Below are positions 17,282-25,576 of a DNA stretch of 64,000 nucleotides, piece by piece; position 1 is the stretch's first letter; each line of letters starts with the position of its first letter. Made by a program: the position numbers and the translations under genes. The notes beneath the pieces are model-generated. The model saw only the letters and a program-made list of their open reading frames with translations. It searched no databases and was not told where the DNA came from. The stretch is from Streptomyces sp. NBC_00536 (lineage in GTDB: Bacteria; Actinomycetota; Actinomycetes; Streptomycetales; Streptomycetaceae): positions 8,600,209 to 8,664,208 of the forward strand of contig NZ_CP107819.1 of NCBI RefSeq assembly GCF_036346295.1. The letters are read 5' to 3'.

Positions 17282-17887
17282 GTGGAGAAGGACGAGATCT
17301 GGACGTCCGAGGAGTACGGCAAGTCGCACGAGGGCCGGGTGGGGGCGCTCCTGGAAGACGGAAGCAGTCCCAAGCCGGTGTACTTCGCTTCGAACTCTGG
17401 CGGCTTCGGCTGGGAGGTCAGCCACTGGTCCGTCTACGACGGCGGTACCCACCCGCAGCGCCCCCAGACGAACGCTCTGCAGGGGGAGTGCTCGTGTGGC
17501 TGGCGGGGCGATCCCCGCATCGTGGACCGGACAACGGTCGGCGACCTGCCGTTCCGCGAGTACGGCTGGGAGACAGCCGGGGAGTGCCAGAACGACTGGG
17601 ACCGGCACATCACAGCCGTCGGAGCCACCACTGTCCCCCTGCCCGCCGAACTGGAGACGCGCCTCCAGGATGTTGCCGCAGCGATCGAGCGACTCGGCCA
17701 GGACGCACCGACCGCCGCCCTGAAAGCCGCCCGCTCCCTGGAGCTGCTCCCCGCGCGCACCGCGCACGGGGCCGCCCACGACGCCCGAGGCGAAGACCAG
17801 GAGAACGTGGCCGCTGCCTTGGGACTGGGCCTCGGCGACTCCCAGGCGCTCCTGGCCCGCTACGGCGGTTGGAGCCACTACGGCTGA
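17282..17887 (+). CDS. Hypothetical protein
   Basis: Using the GTG at 17282, which follows GGGAGG at good spacing, the product is about 201 residues (EKDEIWTSEEYGKSHEGRVG near the start). An open frame extends 62 codons upstream but reads as Arg/Pro-rich filler. A GECSCGWRGDP motif could be part of a metal site, and the C-terminal half is helical with Glu/Ala-rich stretches. I do not recognise the family. A strong terminator follows within 90 bp. Confidence 0.6.
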   Translation: MEKDEIWTSEEYGKSHEGRVGALLEDGSSPKPVYFASNSGGFGWEVSHWSVYDGGTHPQRPQTNALQGECSCGWRGDPRIVDRTTVGDLPFREYGWETAGECQNDWDRHITAVGATTVPLPAELETRLQDVAAAIERLGQDAPTAALKAARSLELLPARTAHGAAHDARGEDQENVAAALGLGLGDSQALLARYGGWSHYG

Positions 17888-17974
17888 CCACCCGCTCCTG
17901 CAGGCGCGGGTGGCTAGCCGTACGCGAGCGCGGCCCGAGCCTGGGGGGCGTTCTCGTCTGTGCCGAGACGCCGG

Positions 17975-18001
17975 TCAGGCCCGAGCGTGTCTCGGGCCTG
18001 A
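17975..18001. terminator. Bidirectional intrinsic terminator
   Basis: TCAGGCCCGAG at 17975-17985 pairs perfectly with CTCGGGCCTGA at 17991-18001 over a 5-base loop. It lies between two convergent genes and probably serves both. Confidence 0.8.
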
Positions 18002-18010
18002 CCGGGCTGG

Positions 18011-18730
18011 CTAAGGGGCGGGTTCGTAGACGACGGTTGTGTTCGGGCAGTCCTTGGCAAGCCCGAGGAGCGCCTGGACCTCCGCCTCGTCGGCGGCCAG
18101 ATCCCAGCGGAGCTTCGTACCTACCCAGCTCGCGGCGTACGTGCAGTGATAGGCGCCGTCCGAGGGCAGCCACTCGGCCGGGTCCTTGTCGCTTTTGCTC
18201 CTGTTGGAGGCGGCGGAGACCGCGATCAGGGTGTCGGGGCTGTCCTGGTCGTTTGCGTACGCCTCCCGGCGGGCTGCTGACCAGGGCGCCCGTTCGGAGT
18301 CGAAAACTTCTGCGAGCGGTACAAAATGATCTACGTCAAGACGGCCCGCGTCGGTGATGACCAGGTTGTCGTAGGGGCTTCGCCAGGACCCGCCGGTCAG
18401 CTTGCAGCCAGCCGATACCTGCGGCGCCACCACCGCCTCGGACAGGATGACTTCCCGCCGGGTGTCGCACCCGTCCGTGGCGTTGAGCCCGCGGTTCCAG
18501 TGCTTGTACAGGTCCCGCTTGTAGCCCTCGCGGTGCTCGACGGCCACCGGAAGCCGATCGATCGCCTCGAACAACGACAGCGGTGCCCGCGCCCCGGACG
18601 CCGTGCCGGCGGCCCCGGCGGAGGCGGGGAGCGGCGCGGGGGCGGAGTGCGCGGCGGGCGCGGAGGCAAGGAGGGGGAGGGCGCAGAAGGCGAGCGTGGG
18701 CAGACCACGGCGCATCAGGTTCTTGATCAC
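18011..18730 (-). CDS. Secreted HNH endonuclease-family (DUF1524-like) protein
   Basis: A 239-residue exported protein. Residues 1-30 form a signal peptide (MIKNLMRRGLPTLAFCALPL, Ala-rich cleavage region). The mature part carries the DUF1524/GmrSD-C-type HNH pattern: LDVDHFVPLAEVFDS with the DH pair, then ANDQDSPDTLIAVSAASNRSKSDKDPAEW with the Asn and the S-K-S-D-K-DP block, and a final HCTYAASWVGTKLRW. Actinobacteria secrete many such proteins; a role in degrading extracellular DNA is likely but unproven. Cysteines at CDTRREV, GCKLTGG, HCTYA and DCPNT could form disulfides. Confidence 0.85.
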   Translation of the reverse strand: MIKNLMRRGLPTLAFCALPLLASAPAAHSAPAPLPASAGAAGTASGARAPLSLFEAIDRLPVAVEHREGYKRDLYKHWNRGLNATDGCDTRREVILSEAVVAPQVSAGCKLTGGSWRSPYDNLVITDAGRLDVDHFVPLAEVFDSERAPWSAARREAYANDQDSPDTLIAVSAASNRSKSDKDPAEWLPSDGAYHCTYAASWVGTKLRWDLAADEAEVQALLGLAKDCPNTTVVYEPAP

Positions 18731-18921
18731 ATAGGTGGGTGTAGCTGCCTGGAGACCAGCTGCGACAGCCCCCGCGCAGCCACCTCACCCGCGCGGGTGG
18801 CCGAATTCACCGCAGAAACGCCCCTGCGCCCCCTGCCTCTTCAGGGCCGTGAGAGCCACCTTCTCCAGAACCCGTGCTGACGCCCGTGTGGTCGAGGATC
18901 TGTACGTCGTCCTCACTGGTG

Positions 18922-19080
18922 CTACGGAGCCGGCTCGTTCCGCAGGCGGGCAGCGTCGTGGTGGCGCCCGAGCTGGTGGTAGGTGGCGGCGAGGTTGCCG
19001 CGGGCGTGGAGGGTGTTGGGGTGGTCGGGTCCGAGGAGGCGTTCGCAGTCGGCGTGGACGGCTTCTTGGAGGGGGAGGTC
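18922..19080 (-). pseudogene. In-frame TPR remnant after the NB-ARC stop
   Basis: Directly after the TAG that ends the NB-ARC/TPR gene, the same frame stays open for 52 codons and encodes a recognisable TPR (LLGPDHPNTLHARGNLAATY, then HQLGRHHDAARL) before a second TAG at 18922-18924. This suggests the protein was once longer and was cut back by a nonsense mutation, or that limited readthrough occurs. Confidence 0.65.
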
Positions 19081-21519
19081 CTACTCCGGTGCATCGGAAG
19101 GGCTGAGAAAGCGACGAGTGGTGGCAAGGATGGCGAGGGAGCGGATGGTGTGGGGATGGCCGTCGCCGAGGAGACGGACTCGTGCGGCGAGAGCTTGCTT
19201 GGCCAGGGGGAGGGCATCGCCATGGCGGCCGAGTTGGTTGTAGGTGACGGCCAGGTTGGACCGGGCTCGGTGGGTGTCGGGGTGGTCGTCACCGAGAAGG
19301 TGGATGCGTGCTGCGAGGACCTGTTCTTCCAGGAGCAGCGCGTGATGGTGGTGGCCGAGGCGGCTGTGGGCGCCAGCCAGGTTGGCGCGTGCCAGCTGCG
19401 TGTCGGGGTGGTCCTCGCCGTAGAAGTGGGCGTACCCGGCCAGTACTCGTTCGCACAGCGCTAGCGCATCGTCGTCGCGGCCGAGACTTCCGTACGTGGC
19501 AGCGAGGTTGCTGCGGGCCAGGTGGGTATCGGGGTGGTCGGAGCCATGGGCGTGGATGCGTTCGACGAGAACGTGTTCGCACAGGAGGAGGGCATCGGTG
19601 TGCCGGCCGAGCTGGTTGTAGGTGACGGCGAGGTTGGCGCGGGCCCAATCCGTGTCGACGTAGTCGTCACCGAAAATACGGATACACGCCGCCAGGATCT
19701 TCTCCTCCAGCCGGAGGGCTTCGTCGTAGCGGCCGAGGTGGCTATACGTAGCAGCGAGGAAGGCACGGGCTGTATGAGCGCTGGGGTGATCTCCATCGTG
19801 GAGACGGATGGTGTCGGCGAGGAGCCGCTCGTAAAGTGCCTGTGCCTTGTCGTAATGGCCGAGCAGGTTGTACGTGGAAGCGAGGTAGGTGCGTGCCCTG
19901 AACGCATCGGCGTGCTCCGCCCCGTACTTCTCCTCGGTGACAGCGAGCAGTTCCTCAAAGTGGGTGAGGGCGGAATGGAGCAGCCCGTTGGAGAGCATGC
20001 TTTCGCCGGCTTGGAAGAGCACCTTGTGGGTCCCTTTTTCCCAAAGGGCGCGGCCAATGTGGCGGGTGAGCGTGATGGTGTTGGCGCACAGAATCTCGGA
20101 GATTTCGCGGCCAGGTCCAGGTCCAGGTCCGTCGGGCCAGATGGCGTGAAGAGCATCACCGGCGGTCCGCACCAGGCGGGACCGTACGACGTGGGGAGTT
20201 GTCTCCTGGACTGCGCGGGCGGTCAGCGCATGCATCCGGACCTCCTGCCCCGTGCTCTGAGGGTCGTAGGTGATGAGCGCGTACCGGTTCAAAACCCGGA
20301 GGCTCTCCTGTACCTGATCTCTGGATACGGGAACGGAGAGACCATGTTCGTCGACGTCGAGCCCGGCGAGGTAGCTCAGCACCGGATAGCTGTCCCACAG
20401 GGCGGCGGGGTGGCCGGCGGGGTCGAGGAACGCGGCGAGTTGCAGCACTGGAAGGGCGAGCCCGCGCGGTGAGGCGGCCTCGGCCGCGGCACGGGAGAGC
20501 AGCAGAGCAGCGGTGACCTGGCGGCCGTAGTTCTCGGCATCCGCCCAGCCGGGCAGCATCTCCTCCAAACTCCGCTCCCGGCCCCGGAACAGCTCGAGAT
20601 AGTCCGAGCACGCCATCTGCTGGTTGATCAGGTAGGCCACCGCGTGCCCGAGCGCAAGCGGCAGAAAGCCCAGTTCCAGGGCCAGCTGCTCCTGAGACCC
20701 ATCGAGGAGATACGCGAGAGCATCCCTGGTGAGCCGGTGCTCAACGTAGGCCGCAGCCTCGGCTGACGTGTAGACGTCAATGTTGACTCTGCTGCGCCCC
20801 TGACCCGTGAGCCGGCTGTCCTTCAGGCGGGTGGTGGCCAGGACCCACCCCGTTCCGGAGTGCACCGCAGGCCACCACGGCGCCAGCGCCGCCGGGTCGG
20901 TGACATCGTCCAGGATCACCAGCCACTTGCGCGAGGTCGCGGCCAGCCACCCGAGGAACGCCCGCGCATCGGCCTCAACATCCTGGCTCAAGGCTCCGGG
21001 GGCCTGAACGAGCCTGGCTGTGTGGGCGTACAGAGCGATGACCTGCTGGACATCCGCTGCGCTCACCCACATGACCAGATCGATGCCGCTGCCAACGCGG
21101 GCCGCTTCATGGGCGTAGGCGGCGGCGAGCTGGGACTTGCCCACGCCCCCGCCCCCGGACAGGACCTGTGCGAGCACCACGTCGTCCCCCGCACGCCGCG
21201 CCTCATCGATGGCCGCGCGCAGCGCAAGTCGGGGCTGGAAGGCCGAGGCGCACGGAGGCGGCGTCCCCACGCGCACAGGCCATGACACCCTCACCGCCGA
21301 ATGCGCAATGTTGATGTTGGTGACGGTGGCTCCCGTCCCTATGGCGCTGTTGATGATGTCGCGCCCGGCAGCCGTCGCGTAGGGGCCCGCGCTCACCGAC
21401 CCGAGCGTGGACACCCGCTCAGGCGGCAGCTGCTCACTGACAGAACCAGCGTCCGGGCCCGCAGTGCCCTCTTCCGCGGGAACCCTCTTGCGCCTCTTCC
21501 ACGGCCACCGCGGTGTCAT
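19081..21519 (-). CDS. NB-ARC/TPR STAND ATPase
   Basis: An 812-residue STAND protein. Residues 1-75 are a low-complexity N-terminus with the motif ATAAGRDIINSAIGTGATVT. Residues ~95-400 form an NB-ARC ATPase: Walker A SGGGGVGKSQLA, Walker B KWLVILDDV, sensor-like WVLATTRLKD, and a GLP-like FLPLALGHAVAYL. Residues ~470-800 are about eight tetratricopeptide repeats of the kinesin-light-chain type (ARANLAVTYNQLGRHTDALL). Such proteins are ATP-switched signalling or defence scaffolds; the target is unknown. The gene is translationally coupled (ATGA) to the upstream two-TM protein, with which it shares a motif. An extra TPR is encoded in frame after the TAG stop at 19081-19083. Confidence 0.82.
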   Translation of the reverse strand: MTPRWPWKRRKRVPAEEGTAGPDAGSVSEQLPPERVSTLGSVSAGPYATAAGRDIINSAIGTGATVTNINIAHSAVRVSWPVRVGTPPPCASAFQPRLALRAAIDEARRAGDDVVLAQVLSGGGGVGKSQLAAAYAHEAARVGSGIDLVMWVSAADVQQVIALYAHTARLVQAPGALSQDVEADARAFLGWLAATSRKWLVILDDVTDPAALAPWWPAVHSGTGWVLATTRLKDSRLTGQGRSRVNIDVYTSAEAAAYVEHRLTRDALAYLLDGSQEQLALELGFLPLALGHAVAYLINQQMACSDYLELFRGRERSLEEMLPGWADAENYGRQVTAALLLSRAAAEAASPRGLALPVLQLAAFLDPAGHPAALWDSYPVLSYLAGLDVDEHGLSVPVSRDQVQESLRVLNRYALITYDPQSTGQEVRMHALTARAVQETTPHVVRSRLVRTAGDALHAIWPDGPGPGPGREISEILCANTITLTRHIGRALWEKGTHKVLFQAGESMLSNGLLHSALTHFEELLAVTEEKYGAEHADAFRARTYLASTYNLLGHYDKAQALYERLLADTIRLHDGDHPSAHTARAFLAATYSHLGRYDEALRLEEKILAACIRIFGDDYVDTDWARANLAVTYNQLGRHTDALLLCEHVLVERIHAHGSDHPDTHLARSNLAATYGSLGRDDDALALCERVLAGYAHFYGEDHPDTQLARANLAGAHSRLGHHHHALLLEEQVLAARIHLLGDDHPDTHRARSNLAVTYNQLGRHGDALPLAKQALAARVRLLGDGHPHTIRSLAILATTRRFLSPSDAPE

Positions 21520-21956
21520 TGAACCTGGCTGCCGTCACCGAGAGCGCTGTCCCTGATGTCGCCTCCTGCCGCGATCCCGCCGGGCTCGGCCACCACACTC
21601 CCGATGACCGGCGGACCAACGGTCTCCCCGCCCGCTGGTGCGGACGACACCGCAGGCGACGCGCTCGCGCGGGCGTTCACGCCCAGAGCGCTGCCAATGA
21701 TGCTCCCGCCAGAGGCCACGCCGTCCTGTCCGGCCCGCACCTCCTGCCCAACCGGAGAGGTGTTCTCCCGGAGCAGCGCGAGGACCGCCACCACCAGCCC
21801 CGCACCCGCGAGAACGGCACCCACGATGCTGGCGACCTTGTCCCCAGTATCAAGATCGGCCACGACCAGCACCACCAGCAGACCCACCGCGACCAGAGCG
21901 GCGACCACCCCCACCCCCCGTACCATCCACCGCGCCCCCACTGAAAGCCCAGCCAT
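21516..21956 (-). CDS. Two-TM protein coupled to the NB-ARC gene
   Basis: A 146-residue protein with two hydrophobic segments (about residues 12-33, VGVVAALVAVGLLVVLVVA, and 41-62, IVGAVLAGAGLVVAVLALL). A Gly/Ala/Ser-rich soluble tail carries two copies of a motif also seen at the N-terminus of the downstream NB-ARC protein (GGSIIGSALG and GGDIRDSALGDGS, versus GRDIINSAIGTGA). The stop overlaps the NB-ARC start by four bases. The membrane location and shared motif suggest that it anchors or partners the STAND protein. Family not recognised. Confidence 0.7.
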   Translation of the reverse strand: MAGLSVGARWMVRGVGVVAALVAVGLLVVLVVADLDTGDKVASIVGAVLAGAGLVVAVLALLRENTSPVGQEVRAGQDGVASGGSIIGSALGVNARASASPAVSSAPAGGETVGPPVIGSVVAEPGGIAAGGDIRDSALGDGSQVQ

Positions 21957-22212
21957 CGCATCCCCCAGATCTCCCCGCCGCCGCGAGTACGACGGCCCTT
22001 CGCTGTCTCCTGCCCGCAGGCTAGACGCTCACCGCCCACCCGTCCCCAACTCCGCCGGACCCGCAGTCGGGTTCTGCACCAGGCCCACCGAAGCGAACGC
22101 CCACAGGACGGACACACCCCGGGCATGTCGGCCTACGGGCCAGCACCTTTCGCTGTGCTGCACAGTCCGACGGCTAGCGTGACTCCTCACGCACACAACG
22201 GGGGTAGCAACG

Positions 22213-22770
22213 GTGGGCATCGTCGGGGACAGTCTGGACCGGGCCGCCGCAAAGACGGGCACCCGCCCCATCCCGAAGTCCGCCGGAGCCCAGATCCGCT
22301 ACCTCGTCAAGCAGCACAAGGGCTCCACCAAAGCCGTCGCCACGCTCCTGGCCATCTCTCAGCGCACCGTCGAGCGGTACGTGAAGGACCAGATCAAAAC
22401 CCCGCGCCCCGAACTCGCCGAACGCCTGGCCGCGGAGGTGACCCGGCGTTGGCAGCCCCTGGTGAAGAAGCGCGCCCGCGAGCAGGCGGCCAAGCGCACC
22501 GGCCTCGTCATCGAGACCCGAGCCCGGTTCGGCTTCACCGCGGCGCCGGGCACGACCGACGACGGGCGGATGCGGCGGATCACCCAGCATGTCCCGCCCG
22601 AGTACGCGTCCCGCCTGCTCGCTGCCCAGGAATCCGGAGCAGCGGAGGCCGCGCTCCAGCGGATCGCGGCCGAAGCGCTGCAGGAGGCGTACTTCAAGGA
22701 CAGCGGCCGCCGCGCGGGCGACCTCGTCGTCGAGTTCACCGACATCGACTACCTCGACGTCGGCTACTGA
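22213..22770 (+). CDS. tpg: Telomere terminal protein Tpg
   Basis: A 185-residue protein, the usual Tpg length, matching Streptomyces terminal proteins from end to end: an N-terminal GDSLDRA segment, PKSAGAQIRYLV, a helix-turn-helix (AVATLLAISQRTVERYVK, about 41-58), RRWQPLVKKRAR, the conserved core ETRARFGFTAAPGTTDD (101-117), and the C-terminal EAYFKDSGRRAGDLVVEF then TDIDYLD. Tpg is covalently attached to telomere 5' ends and primes end patching of linear replicons; Thr114 is the residue reported to be deoxynucleotidylated, and position 114 here is Thr. The start is GTG. In model species tpg lies downstream of tap, but no tap-like gene is present here: the upstream neighbour is the divergent STAND operon. 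Confidence 0.92.
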   Translation: MGIVGDSLDRAAAKTGTRPIPKSAGAQIRYLVKQHKGSTKAVATLLAISQRTVERYVKDQIKTPRPELAERLAAEVTRRWQPLVKKRAREQAAKRTGLVIETRARFGFTAAPGTTDDGRMRRITQHVPPEYASRLLAAQESGAAEAALQRIAAEALQEAYFKDSGRRAGDLVVEFTDIDYLDVGY

Positions 22771-22847
22771 CCCCCGCGCCGGTGTGCGAGGTTCTTCGCC
22801 CCGGCGGTGCGAGCCGAGGCGGCTGTTCTTCCGGCCGCGCGCCCGTT

Positions 22848-22871
22848 GTGACTGAGTGCTTCAGTTGGCGG
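22848..22871 (+). repeat. Left 24-bp terminal repeat
   Basis: Starts GTGACTGAG and ends CAGTTGGCGG; its inverted partner is at 23864-23887 with one T/C difference. Confidence 0.7.
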
Positions 22872-23056
22872 ATGAGCCTGCTACTTGGCGGGCTGAGCAG
22901 CGTAGATGGCGGACGACTCGTCGCAGGCCGGCGCCGCTACGGAGCGCGCGGAGGGAACCGGGCCCTCAGCCGCGGGCCGCTCCCCTAGCCAGAGGCACGG
23001 CTTGTCGATGTCGAGCCAGGTGACGTGCTCGCTGTACCCGTCGTGCTCGTTGTCGA

Positions 23057-23554
23057 TCACGCACTCGACTCTGGGTCTGATCCTTGAAGAGGCTCACTAG
23101 GGCGCTGCGCGTGGACGCGGCGCACATGCTTCACCGTCACCGCCGCCGGGAGACCGGCCAGGAGGAGGGACAGCCCCACCGGGAGCACCCCCGCCCACAC
23201 CGTCGGTGAGACGTACGCGGTGCCGGACGTACCGTCCACCAGCCACGCACGGACCGGTTGCGAATCGATGTCGCCCTCGACGGGGACGTCGAACGATGAG
23301 CCGCCGTCGTCCGGGGTGAAGGCGCCCGAGCAGGACGTCGACGTTCCCGCATTGGCCACGGTGTTGTCGTACGTCCGGCAGCCGGCTTCGGTCACCGTCC
23401 CGGGCTCGCCCCACAGCGCCGCCCGCAACTCCCCGGTGAAGATCGTCAGCACGACGTAGGCCAGAAACAACCCGACCAGACAGGCCAGCGCCAGCCACGG
23501 CGCGGGTCCGACCTGCTGCGGTTGCCCGTCCAGAACGTCCCCACCCTCGCTCAT
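23057..23554 (-). CDS. Two-TM hypothetical membrane protein
   Basis: A 165-residue protein starting at an internal Met at 23554 (MSEGGDVLDGQPQQ); the longer upstream frame reads through IS debris and is rejected. Two hydrophobic segments, about residues 18-42 (WLALACLVGLFLAYVVLTIF) and 115-140 (GVLPVGLSLLLAGLPAAVTV), flank an extracytoplasmic domain with paired cysteines (GCRTYDN, TSCSGAF). The C-terminus is basic and cytoplasmic. I do not recognise a family. It lies inside the IS-derived element, so it may be a passenger. Confidence 0.65.
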   Translation of the reverse strand: MSEGGDVLDGQPQQVGPAPWLALACLVGLFLAYVVLTIFTGELRAALWGEPGTVTEAGCRTYDNTVANAGTSTSCSGAFTPDDGGSSFDVPVEGDIDSQPVRAWLVDGTSGTAYVSPTVWAGVLPVGLSLLLAGLPAAVTVKHVRRVHAQRPSEPLQGSDPESSA

Positions 23555-23589
23555 TCCCACCCTCGGATCGCCGACGGACCTCCATGGTG

Positions 23590-23860
23590 ACCGATCCGAA
23601 GCACGGTCGGAAGCCCTCCATGGCGTGCTGGTGGGCTCGCACGAAGGTCGAGTCGACCGACACCAGCCAGTCGATGTCGCCGACCGCGTCATTCTCGGCC
23701 CGGGCCCCCGCGGCATCCGCGAGAACGTGGCTGTCGGGACGTTTCGGCAACGCGGCGAGGTGCCGCGCCAGACGCCGCGGCCCCCGCCATGATGCGCCGG
23801 ACAGGTCATCGCATCACCGCTGGTCCCAGATCCGCCTGTAGTGAGCGCCGTACATGGCGA
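23590..23860 (-). pseudogene. IS5-family transposase fragment
   Basis: The minus-strand frame reads AENDAVGDIDWLVSVDSTFV then RAHQHA, the region around the first catalytic aspartate of Streptomyces IS5-type DDE transposases (usual form DWxVSVDSTxxRAHQHA). The rest of the catalytic domain is missing, and a second frame covers the segment closer to the terminal repeat. Not functional. Confidence 0.65.
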
Positions 23861-23863
23861 ATC

Positions 23864-23887
23864 CCGCCAACTGAAGCGCTCAGTCAC
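23864..23887 (-). repeat. Right 24-bp terminal repeat
   Basis: Inverted partner of 22848-22871; borders the remaining transposase fragment. Confidence 0.7.
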
Positions 23888-23996
23888 ACCCGTGTCCGTT
23901 GCCGAAGGTCGCCGTTGTACGCGGTGACGCGACCCCTCGGCGCGTCGCCGCATGAGGCGGTGCGGACGTGGTGTCGCGTGAACGAAACCTTGACGT

Positions 23997-24329
23997 TTAA
24001 CTTTCGGTCATGAGTTGGTCGCCTTCCGCGTGCTCCGATTCAGGGCTTGGGCGGATGCGGCCGCTGCAAGATCCGGGCACCTGATCGGGTTCCCAGGTGA
24101 CTTCGAGGGCAGTCCCGTGGAACTCGCGTCCGAGTTCCATGAGCATCGCGGCGGCGCCATCCTTGGCCTGCTCGGCGGTAGCCGTGACGGGCACCCTGGT
24201 CAGCCGCCCACAAATGAGCGTGCCGCTTACGGTGGCGGTGCTGTGGCGCCAGCCGCTCGGTATTGCCAGGAGGACGATGTCCTTCGGTATGCCGTACGGA
24301 CCCCTCTTCAGTCCCGGGTTTTCTCTCAT
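23997..24329 (-). CDS. Small hypothetical protein
   Basis: A 110-residue frame (MRENPGLKRGPYGIPKDIVL then LAIPSGWRHSTATVSGTLIC) with a likely small beta-rich fold and a charged tail. A further Met lies four codons upstream; neither start has a strong ribosome binding site, so the start is uncertain. A paralogous fragment with the same IVLLAxPxGWR..CGR core lies directly upstream, indicating a past tandem duplication. Family and function unknown. Confidence 0.5.
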   Translation of the reverse strand: MRENPGLKRGPYGIPKDIVLLAIPSGWRHSTATVSGTLICGRLTRVPVTATAEQAKDGAAAMLMELGREFHGTALEVTWEPDQVPGSCSGRIRPSPESEHAEGDQLMTES

Positions 24330-24360
24330 GCATCCATTCAACTGGACCAGTTGCGGTTCA

Positions 24361-24490
24361 TCACCGCGGGGTGGACCTCATCGCGTGCGTGCGCCCGCAG
24401 AGCATTCCGCCGTCCACGGGTTGGATCATGAAGCGCCAGCCCTCCGGCGTCGCCAGCAGGACGATCCGGGGGCTGATACTGGTGGGCTCG
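24361..24490 (-). pseudogene. Fragment of a paralogue of the 23997 gene
   Basis: The minus-strand frame ending in TGA at 24361-24363 reads PRIVLLATPEGWRF then GGMLCGRTHAMRS, clearly parallel to the neighbour's KDIVLLAIPSGWRH and GTLICGRL. It has no start codon and is blocked by an upstream stop. Confidence 0.5.
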
Positions 24491-24949
24491 CCTATTCAAC
24501 TGTCTCGTGTTGGTCCGTCCAGCTCTCGAACTGCTACTGACCGTGATGGCCCTGTGCTCATATGACTGCGGCGGTGGGGGCGGAGCTGGCGGTCCTGGGT
24601 GTGGTCGGCCTCGGGGAGTACCGGGGGCGGCGAGGAGGGTGCACGGTCTTGAATATCCCGGGCGGCGTCGGCCTTCCCCTGGACGTGGCCGTCTGGTTCT
24701 TGGTCAGAATTTTTTGTCTGGGAAGTTCATGGGCGACTGCCGTTGAACGTGGACCACAGACAACCCAAGATCCTTGGAAATCAAGGTAACGGATGATTCT
24801 GTCCGAAGGTTGCATGTCTCATGAGCGCATGGCCTTTGAAACCAAGGTGTAGCCTTCATGTGAAAGCCACCGCTCCTCCCTGGAGTTGAACGCTGAAGGG
24901 TTGAGCGGTGGCTCTGGTGCAGTCGAGTCACCGTAAGGGGAGAGACGAC
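24491..24949. other. AT-richer intergenic region
   Basis: No gene seen. From about 24700 to 24900 base composition is clearly less GC-rich than the rest of the window (for example AGAATTTTTTGTCTGGG). This fits a promoter region for the small gene at 24950 or foreign DNA. It ends with the inverted repeat at 24865-24913. Confidence 0.4.
24865..24913 (+). promoter_or_regulatory. Stem-loop upstream of the small TM protein
   Basis: AGCCACCGCTC at 24865-24875 is a perfect 11-bp complement of GAGCGGTGGCT at 24903-24913, with a 27-base loop, ending 36 bp before the start codon of the next gene. It could be an attenuator or leader structure; no downstream T-tract is present. Confidence 0.45.
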
Positions 24950-25129
24950 ATGTCCAACACTGTAAAGCCCCGTCCTGGGCGGCAGGAGCTGCCGGTTACC
25001 TCTGTGGGGTTAGCCCGGAGCCGCCGCCGGGTCGAGCAGGTGGTCTGGCGGGTGGTGCTTGGTGCAGCAACTGGCCTCGGCGGTCTGGTCGTCACTATGG
25101 GCCTGCCCTGGATCGTCTCCAAGGTCTGA
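24950..25129 (+). CDS. Very small single-TM protein
   Basis: The ATG at 24950 is preceded by AAGGGGAGAG at ideal spacing and encodes 59 residues: a basic N-terminal half (MSNTVKPRPGRQELPV, SRRRVEQ) and one membrane segment (VLGAATGLGGLVVTMGLPWI). The strong start signal and upstream stem-loop favour a real gene. Family and function unknown. Confidence 0.6.
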   Translation: MSNTVKPRPGRQELPVTSVGLARSRRRVEQVVWRVVLGAATGLGGLVVTMGLPWIVSKV

Positions 25130-25576
25130 TGCGTGCCACTGAATGCGGAAGCCCACCGGCCTCAGCGCCTGTGGGCCTCCGGCCTGCTGGGCTCTCTCGT
25201 GTCCCCGGACCCCGATCGTGATCGCGCTGTCATCGCTCCATACTTCCGGGAACGCGAAACCAGGAGGGCAGGTTTCGCAGCTCCACCCCGACGAGCGCCA
25301 ATGCCGCCGGAGCACCGAGCACGGGCCCCGCCGCCCTCCGGAGATTTGCCTGCGCGGCCAATTGGGCTCCCTTCCTCGGGGCACGGGCGGGCCATCCGGC
25401 AGTACGGGGGGTGTGGCCTGCGCCCGGCTATCCCGGCAAGGAGTCGCGGGCCTCCGCCCTCACGTCCTTGGTTCCGGGCCAGGAGTGGAGGACGCCTTGG
25501 AGTCTCCCCGGCGGGGCCTGGGTGTGCTGGCCGCTGCCGCTGCCGCTGCCGCTGCCTTCCGCCGGTCCGCGGGCCG
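25130..25576. other. Open frame without recognisable coding content
   Basis: A long frame crosses this stretch into the recombinase remnant, but its translation is Pro/Arg/Gly filler unlike the N-terminus of that family. I see no gene here. Confidence 0.45.

Larger units (their letters stand above)
22848..23887. mobile_element. IS-derived element with 24-bp terminal repeats and a passenger gene
   Basis: GTGACTGAGTGCTTCAGTTG begins a 24-bp repeat at 22848-22871. It recurs inverted, with one mismatch, at 23864-23887. Between them lie the end of an IS5-type transposase next to the right repeat and a complete membrane-protein gene. The 1.04-kb size fits an IS, but most of the transposase is gone, so this is either an IS whose interior was replaced or two solo ends brought together. 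A third, more diverged copy is at 29318. Confidence 0.6.
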
